Below are positions 22,508 through 25,815 of a stretch of 25,815 nucleotides of DNA, piece by piece. Positions within the stretch are counted from its first letter, which is position 1. Each line of letters starts with the position of its first letter. The stretch lies in the NCBI GenBank assembly GCA_023402505.1, contig JAEYGD010000213.1, positions 1 through 25,815 of the forward strand. Reading direction: 5' to 3'. This stretch comes from Actinomycetes bacterium (GTDB taxonomy: Bacteria > Actinomycetota > Actinomycetes > Mycobacteriales > Micromonosporaceae). The notes beneath the pieces were generated by a model. The model had not been told where the DNA came from. It saw nothing but the letters and a program-made list of their open reading frames with translations, and made no database searches. The position numbers and the translations under genes are program-made.

Positions 22508-22966
22508 GTGGGCGCTGAGCAGCCGTGGAGCCGGCCGGTACGGCGGCGCCGACCGGTGCGCGCCGGCCTGGTGTTCACCGCGGTCGGCGTCGGACTGTGC
22601 TTCGTGGGCGTCGCCGGCCTCGGCGCGTGGAACCTGCAGCTCGTCACCCGGGCCAGCGGCCCGGTACGGGAGACCGCCGACGAATTCCTGCGGTCGGTGG
22701 CCGCCGGCGACACCGACGGCGCGTACGACCGGTTGTGCGCCGACGCGCGGACCCGGTGGAGCGCGCTCGGCTTCACCAGCTGGGTACGCACCCCGCCGAC
22801 GGTCACCGGCTACGAGATCGTCGACGTGTCGGTGTCCACCGACCGGGGCCGCCCCAAAGGCACGGTCAGCGTGCGGCTCACCCGCGACGGCGGCGCCAGC
22901 GAGCAGCGGGACCTGACCGTCGTGCAGGAGAACGGCGGCTGGCGGGTGTGCGGGGACCCGTACTGA
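22508..22966 (+). CDS. Membrane-anchored small protein with NTF2-like/DUF4878-type outer domain
   Basis: A 152-aa protein. A basic N-terminus (RPVRRRRPVRAG) is followed by one TM helix (about 19-42) without a cleavage site, so the rest should lie outside the membrane. The outer part (about 50-150) has the NTF2-like/DUF4878 pattern: VRETADEFLRSVAAGDTDGAYDRLCADARTRW, then EIVDVSVS, GTVSVRLTRDGG and a final ENGGWRVCGDPY. Two Cys (near 77 and in VCGD) could form a disulphide. No enzymatic function can be given. GTG at 22508 is supported by the TACGGT box. The stop is 2 nt from the stop of the convergent ABC gene. Confidence 0.8.
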   Translation: MGAEQPWSRPVRRRRPVRAGLVFTAVGVGLCFVGVAGLGAWNLQLVTRASGPVRETADEFLRSVAAGDTDGAYDRLCADARTRWSALGFTSWVRTPPTVTGYEIVDVSVSTDRGRPKGTVSVRLTRDGGASEQRDLTVVQENGGWRVCGDPY

Positions 22967-22968
22967 CC

Positions 22969-23667
22969 TCAGGCCGGCACCGGCTCACCCGCCGCCACCA
23001 GGCGGCCGTCCCGCAGCACCAGGACCCGGTCGGCCATCTCCATCAGCGCCGGGTCGTGGGTGGCGACCAGGGCGGTCATCCCGCGGGCGTGCACCAGGGC
23101 GCGCAGCAGGTCCATCACCGACCGGCCGGTCTCCGAGTCGAGCTGGCCGGTCGGCTCGTCGGCGATCAGCAGCGGCGGGTCGTTGGCCAGCGCCCGGGCG
23201 ATCGCCACCCGCTGCTGCTGCCCGCCGGACATCTCGTACGGCCGCTGCGCGGCGTGCCCGCCGAGCCCGACCATCTCCAGCAGCACCGCCACCCGCTGCT
23301 CCCGCTCGGCGGCCGGCACCTTCGCCAGCCGCATCGGCACGCCCACGTTCTCGGCCGCCGACAGGATCGGGATCAGCCCGAACGACTGGAACACGAACCC
23401 GATCGTGTCGCGGCGCAGCGCCAGCAGCTCCCGCTCGGCGGCGGCGGTCACCTCGTGCCCGGCGACGTGGATCCGCCCGGTCGTCGGCCGGTCCAGGCCG
23501 CCGATGAGGTTCAGCAGGGTGGTCTTCCCGGCACCCGAGCGGCCCCGGATGGCCACCAGCTCGCCGCGACCGGCCGTGAAGGACACCTCCCGGACGGCGT
23601 GCACCACCCGGTCGCCGCTGCCGAAGTCGCGGCCGACTCCCTGCACCCGCACCAGTTCCCCGCTCAC
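22969..23667 (-). CDS. ABC transporter ATPase (MacB/LolD type)
   Basis: A 232-aa ATPase for an FtsX-type exporter. Walker A is GRSGAGKT (42-49), the Q-loop Gln94 is in FVFQSFGLIP, the signature is MSGGQQQR (146-153), Walker B is LLIADEPTGQLD (166-177), and the switch His204 is in ATHD. GLIPILSAAENVGVPM is characteristic of the LolD/MacB family. GTG at 23667 overlaps the stop of the preceding ATPase gene by 4 nt (GTGA), with GGAGG upstream, so translation is coupled. It is the last gene of a - strand operon (permease, ATPase with AbrB-like tail, this ATPase). Substrate unknown; peptides or lipids are usual. Confidence 0.92.
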   Translation of the reverse strand: MSGELVRVQGVGRDFGSGDRVVHAVREVSFTAGRGELVAIRGRSGAGKTTLLNLIGGLDRPTTGRIHVAGHEVTAAAERELLALRRDTIGFVFQSFGLIPILSAAENVGVPMRLAKVPAAEREQRVAVLLEMVGLGGHAAQRPYEMSGGQQQRVAIARALANDPPLLIADEPTGQLDSETGRSVMDLLRALVHARGMTALVATHDPALMEMADRVLVLRDGRLVAAGEPVPA

Positions 23668-24638
23668 GACGCGTCCTCCTTCGACTCCACCCCGGGGCGT
23701 ACCTGCACGTGGTCGGGCTCCAGGGTCAGCTTCACCCGGTCCCGCAGCGCCAGGGCGTCGACGAACGCCGCCGGCAGCTGCATCCGGCCGGCCCGGTCGA
23801 GGACCGCGTACTCCTCGGTGACCAGCTCCTCGACGCCGTCGGCGCCGACGCGCGCCGAGCGGCGTACCTCCGAGGCGGTGCGCCCGTCGCGGATCGCGAC
23901 GGTCCGGCGGACCTGGGAGGCGACCTGGTGGTCGTGGGTGACCACCACGATCGTGACCCCCAGCTCGGCGTTGATGGTGCGCAGCGCGGCGAACACCTCC
24001 GCCGCGGTCGCCTCGTCCAGCTCGCCGGTCGGCTCGTCGGCGAACAGCACCTCCGGGTCGTTGGCGACGGCCACCGCGATCGCGCAGCGCTGCTGCTCAC
24101 CGCCACTCATCTGCCCCGGCCGGCGGTCCGCGCAGTAACCCACGCCCACCATCTCCAGCAGCTCCACGGCCCGCCGCCGCAACCCCCGGCCACGCCGCCC
24201 GGCCAGCCGCATCGGCAGCTCGACGTTCTCCCGCGCGCTCAGGTACGGCAGCAGGTTGCGGCCGGTCTGCTGCCACACGAACCCGACGGTGTGCCGGCGG
24301 TAGGCCAGCCGCTTCTTGGCCGACATGGTGAGCAGGTCGTAGCCGGCGACCCGGGCGATACCGGCGGTCGGCACGTCCAGGCCGGACAGGATGTTCAGCA
24401 CCGTCGACTTGCCGGACCCGGAGGCGCCGACGATGGCCAGCAGCTCACCGCGGTCGACGACCAGGTCGAGCCCCTGCAACGCGACGACCTCGACGCCCTC
24501 GGTGGTGAAGATGCGCACCAGCCCGTCGCAGACGATGTGCCCGCGCAGCCGGTCGGCGCCGCCGGCGCGGGCGGCCGCGCGTTCCGCCGCCCGCCGTTGC
24601 AGGGTGGCGAGGTCGGGTGCGTCCTCGACGACCGTCAT
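23664..24638 (-). CDS. ABC transporter ATPase with AbrB/SpoVT-like C-terminal tail
   Basis: A 324-aa protein, about 90 residues longer than a plain MacB-type ATPase. An N-terminal Ala/Arg-rich helix (1-32) precedes the ATPase core: Walker A GASGSGKS (71-78), Q-loop FVWQQTGRNLLPY (Gln123/124), signature MSGGEQQR (177-184), Walker B VLFADEPTGELD (197-208), switch His235 in VTHDH. Residues about 273-316 (EEYAVLDRAGRMQLPAAF, then LRDRVKLTLEPDHVQVRPG) have the strand pattern of an AbrB/SpoVT swapped-hairpin half. ATG at 24638 overlaps the permease stop (TGATG) with GAGGAGA upstream. Similar tails occur in actinobacterial relatives; its role is unknown. Confidence 0.88.
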   Translation of the reverse strand: MTVVEDAPDLATLQRRAAERAAARAGGADRLRGHIVCDGLVRIFTTEGVEVVALQGLDLVVDRGELLAIVGASGSGKSTVLNILSGLDVPTAGIARVAGYDLLTMSAKKRLAYRRHTVGFVWQQTGRNLLPYLSARENVELPMRLAGRRGRGLRRRAVELLEMVGVGYCADRRPGQMSGGEQQRCAIAVAVANDPEVLFADEPTGELDEATAAEVFAALRTINAELGVTIVVVTHDHQVASQVRRTVAIRDGRTASEVRRSARVGADGVEELVTEEYAVLDRAGRMQLPAAFVDALALRDRVKLTLEPDHVQVRPGVESKEDAS

Positions 24639-25815
24639 CAGTTCTCCTCTCCCACGCGGAGCACCTCACCGAGACGCATCCGACGGTTCGCCAGATTCTC
24701 CACGGCCAGGCCGGCCAGCAGGCCGACCACCACCAGGGCCAGTACGCCCGCCACGACCAGCGGATCCAGGTGGGCCCGCGCCGGCACCCCGGGGGTGAAC
24801 GCGTCCAGGCCCAGGGTCTGCCCGAGCAGCCACGGCACCGCCACCCCGACCGCACCGCCGGCCAGCGCCGCCACCCCCACCAGCGGCACCAGCTCGTACA
24901 CCAGCAGCCGGCGGCCCTGCCCGACGGACAGGCCCATCGTGCGCAGCCGCGACAACACCCGGCCGCGACCGCGCACGTCGGCGACCACCGCGAACCCGAC
25001 GGCCAGGATCGCCAGGGCGGTGCCGCCGGCCCCGCCCAGGACGAACGCCAGCGCCAGCACGCCGTTCGCGCCGGAACGTTCCAAACCCTCCCGGTACGCC
25101 GACCAGGTGGCCAGCGCCGCCGGGGTCTCCGGCTCGGCGACCGGCCGGCCGAGCACCGCCGACTGCCGCTCCCGCTGCGTCTCGTCGGCCACCCGCAGCA
25201 GCTCCGCCTCGGCGACGTCGTCGCCGGCCAGCAGGAACCGGTTGGGGATCACCGGGGTCTGCGCGTACTCGGGCAGCGCCTGCCACGGCAGCACGACGAA
25301 CCGTTCGACGTCGGGGCCCAGGCCCGGGAAGGACTCGGCGACCTGCGCCACCGTGAACGCGTACAGGCGGCCCTGCACGTCGGCGGCGGCTCCGGCGGCC
25401 ACGTCGGCGGCGACGGCCGGCGAGACCACCGCCGGCACCGGCCCGTCGCCCCGGACGGCGGTACGCAGCACGCCCGGAACCTCCACGTCGGCGCCGCTGC
25501 GCCGCACCACCTCGGCGAACGCCGGCCCGTCGACCACCAGCACCCGCGCCTCACCCAGCGTCTCGGCCTCGGCGCCGGTGCCGGCGAGCAGCCGCCGGTT
25601 GGCCTCGGTCCACACCCGGGCCGCCGCGTCCACCCCGTCGACGCCGGCCAGCCGGTCACCGGCGTCCGGCGTGAACGCGTACCCGGTCAGCCACGCGTCG
25701 GCCGGGACGGCCTGACCCGCGGCCCGGTCGCGGGCGGCGTCCACGCTGGTGGCCACCACCGCGCTGAACACGCCGGTGCTCACCGCGACGATCAGCACCG
25801 CGAGCGGCCCGACCG
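24638..25815 (-). CDS. FtsX-like ABC permease, 5' end outside the window
   Basis: The C-terminal part (at least 392 residues) of a MacB/FtsX permease; the reading frame is still open at the window edge, so the N-terminus is missing and the internal GTG near 25798 should not be taken as the start. The visible part has a TM helix (VGPLAVLIVAVSTGVFSAVV), a large external domain of about 220 residues, then three TM helices (around LALAFVLGGAGGTALAILAVGFAVVADV, LLVYELVPLVGVAALAGGAVGVAVPWLL and PLVVAGVLALVVVGLLAGLAV) and the cytosolic end RRMRLGEVLRVGEE. This four-TM FtsX arrangement mid-to-end implies a long permease with two FtsX halves. It is the first visible gene of the operon with the two ATPases; the substrate is unknown. 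Confidence 0.9.
   Translation of the reverse strand, partial: VGPLAVLIVAVSTGVFSAVVATSVDAARDRAAGQAVPADAWLTGYAFTPDAGDRLAGVDGVDAAARVWTEANRRLLAGTGAEAETLGEARVLVVDGPAFAEVVRRSGADVEVPGVLRTAVRGDGPVPAVVSPAVAADVAAGAAADVQGRLYAFTVAQVAESFPGLGPDVERFVVLPWQALPEYAQTPVIPNRFLLAGDDVAEAELLRVADETQRERQSAVLGRPVAEPETPAALATWSAYREGLERSGANGVLALAFVLGGAGGTALAILAVGFAVVADVRGRGRVLSRLRTMGLSVGQGRRLLVYELVPLVGVAALAGGAVGVAVPWLLGQTLGLDAFTPGVPARAHLDPLVVAGVLALVVVGLLAGLAVENLANRRMRLGEVLRVGEEN

Noticed and set aside
1..25815. CRISPR arrays, tRNA or rRNA genes, insertion sequences, prophage genes, biosynthetic core enzymes
   Set aside because: No regularly spaced repeats, cloverleaf or rRNA-like segments, transposase motifs or PKS/NRPS/RiPP signatures were seen on either strand. 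The tyrosine recombinase stands alone.

Overview
The window is about 25.8 kb of very GC-rich DNA (clearly above 70% by eye) with G/C-biased third codon positions and frequent GTG starts. Several genes have a TANNNT-like -10 box only 6-7 nt before the start codon (leaderless mRNAs), and there is an F420-type (Ddn-like) reductase and an HspR/HAIR heat-shock operator. Together these point to an actinomycete, most likely Micromonosporaceae; the family is inferred from style, not proven. No rRNA, tRNA, CRISPR array or complete mobile element was seen.

Left part (1-9.9 kb). A divergent glycosidase pair, a GH31 alpha-xylosidase (-) and a GH42 beta-galactosidase (+), shares a 166-bp promoter region and may together trim Gal-Xyl side chains of xyloglucan-type oligosaccharides. 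It is followed by a DUF1992 protein, a small cupin, a mycothiol-dependent maleylpyruvate isomerase-like protein, a Ddn-type nitroreductase fused to a hemerythrin domain, a DUF1062 zinc-ribbon protein, a frameshifted GNAT acetyltransferase and a SAM methyltransferase. Two control regions stand out: 6.25-6.64 kb (divergent promoters, a 12-bp-arm palindrome and a predicted 18-codon leaderless ORF) and 8.09-8.25 kb (three copies of one 9-bp box, two of them inside a 21-bp inverted repeat).

Middle part (9.9-18.6 kb). A two-domain VOC protein, a MerR regulator translationally coupled to an aldo/keto reductase, and a saccharopine-dehydrogenase-like oxidoreductase divergent from a GlxA-type AraC regulator. 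Then comes an unrecognised 502-aa protein with Rossmann-like features, tightly coupled to a small HNH endonuclease; a second aldo/keto reductase; and a DinB/DUF664 protein. Much of this looks like small-molecule oxidoreduction and detoxification, each unit with its own local regulator.

Right part (18.6-25.8 kb). A GT39/ArnT-like membrane glycosyltransferase divergent from an HTH-DUF2087 regulator, an hsp20 gene with a near-ideal HAIR operator and a strong terminator, a solitary tyrosine recombinase, a small membrane-anchored NTF2-like protein, and a MacB/FtsX-type ABC operon (-) that leaves the window. It has two ATPases and one partial permease; the first ATPase carries an AbrB-like C-terminal tail.

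No clearly new defence or biosynthetic system is visible. The best candidates for a second look are the 502-aa/HNH pair, the leaderless micro-ORF upstream of the nitroreductase-hemerythrin fusion, and the shared repeat boxes at 8.1-8.24 kb.
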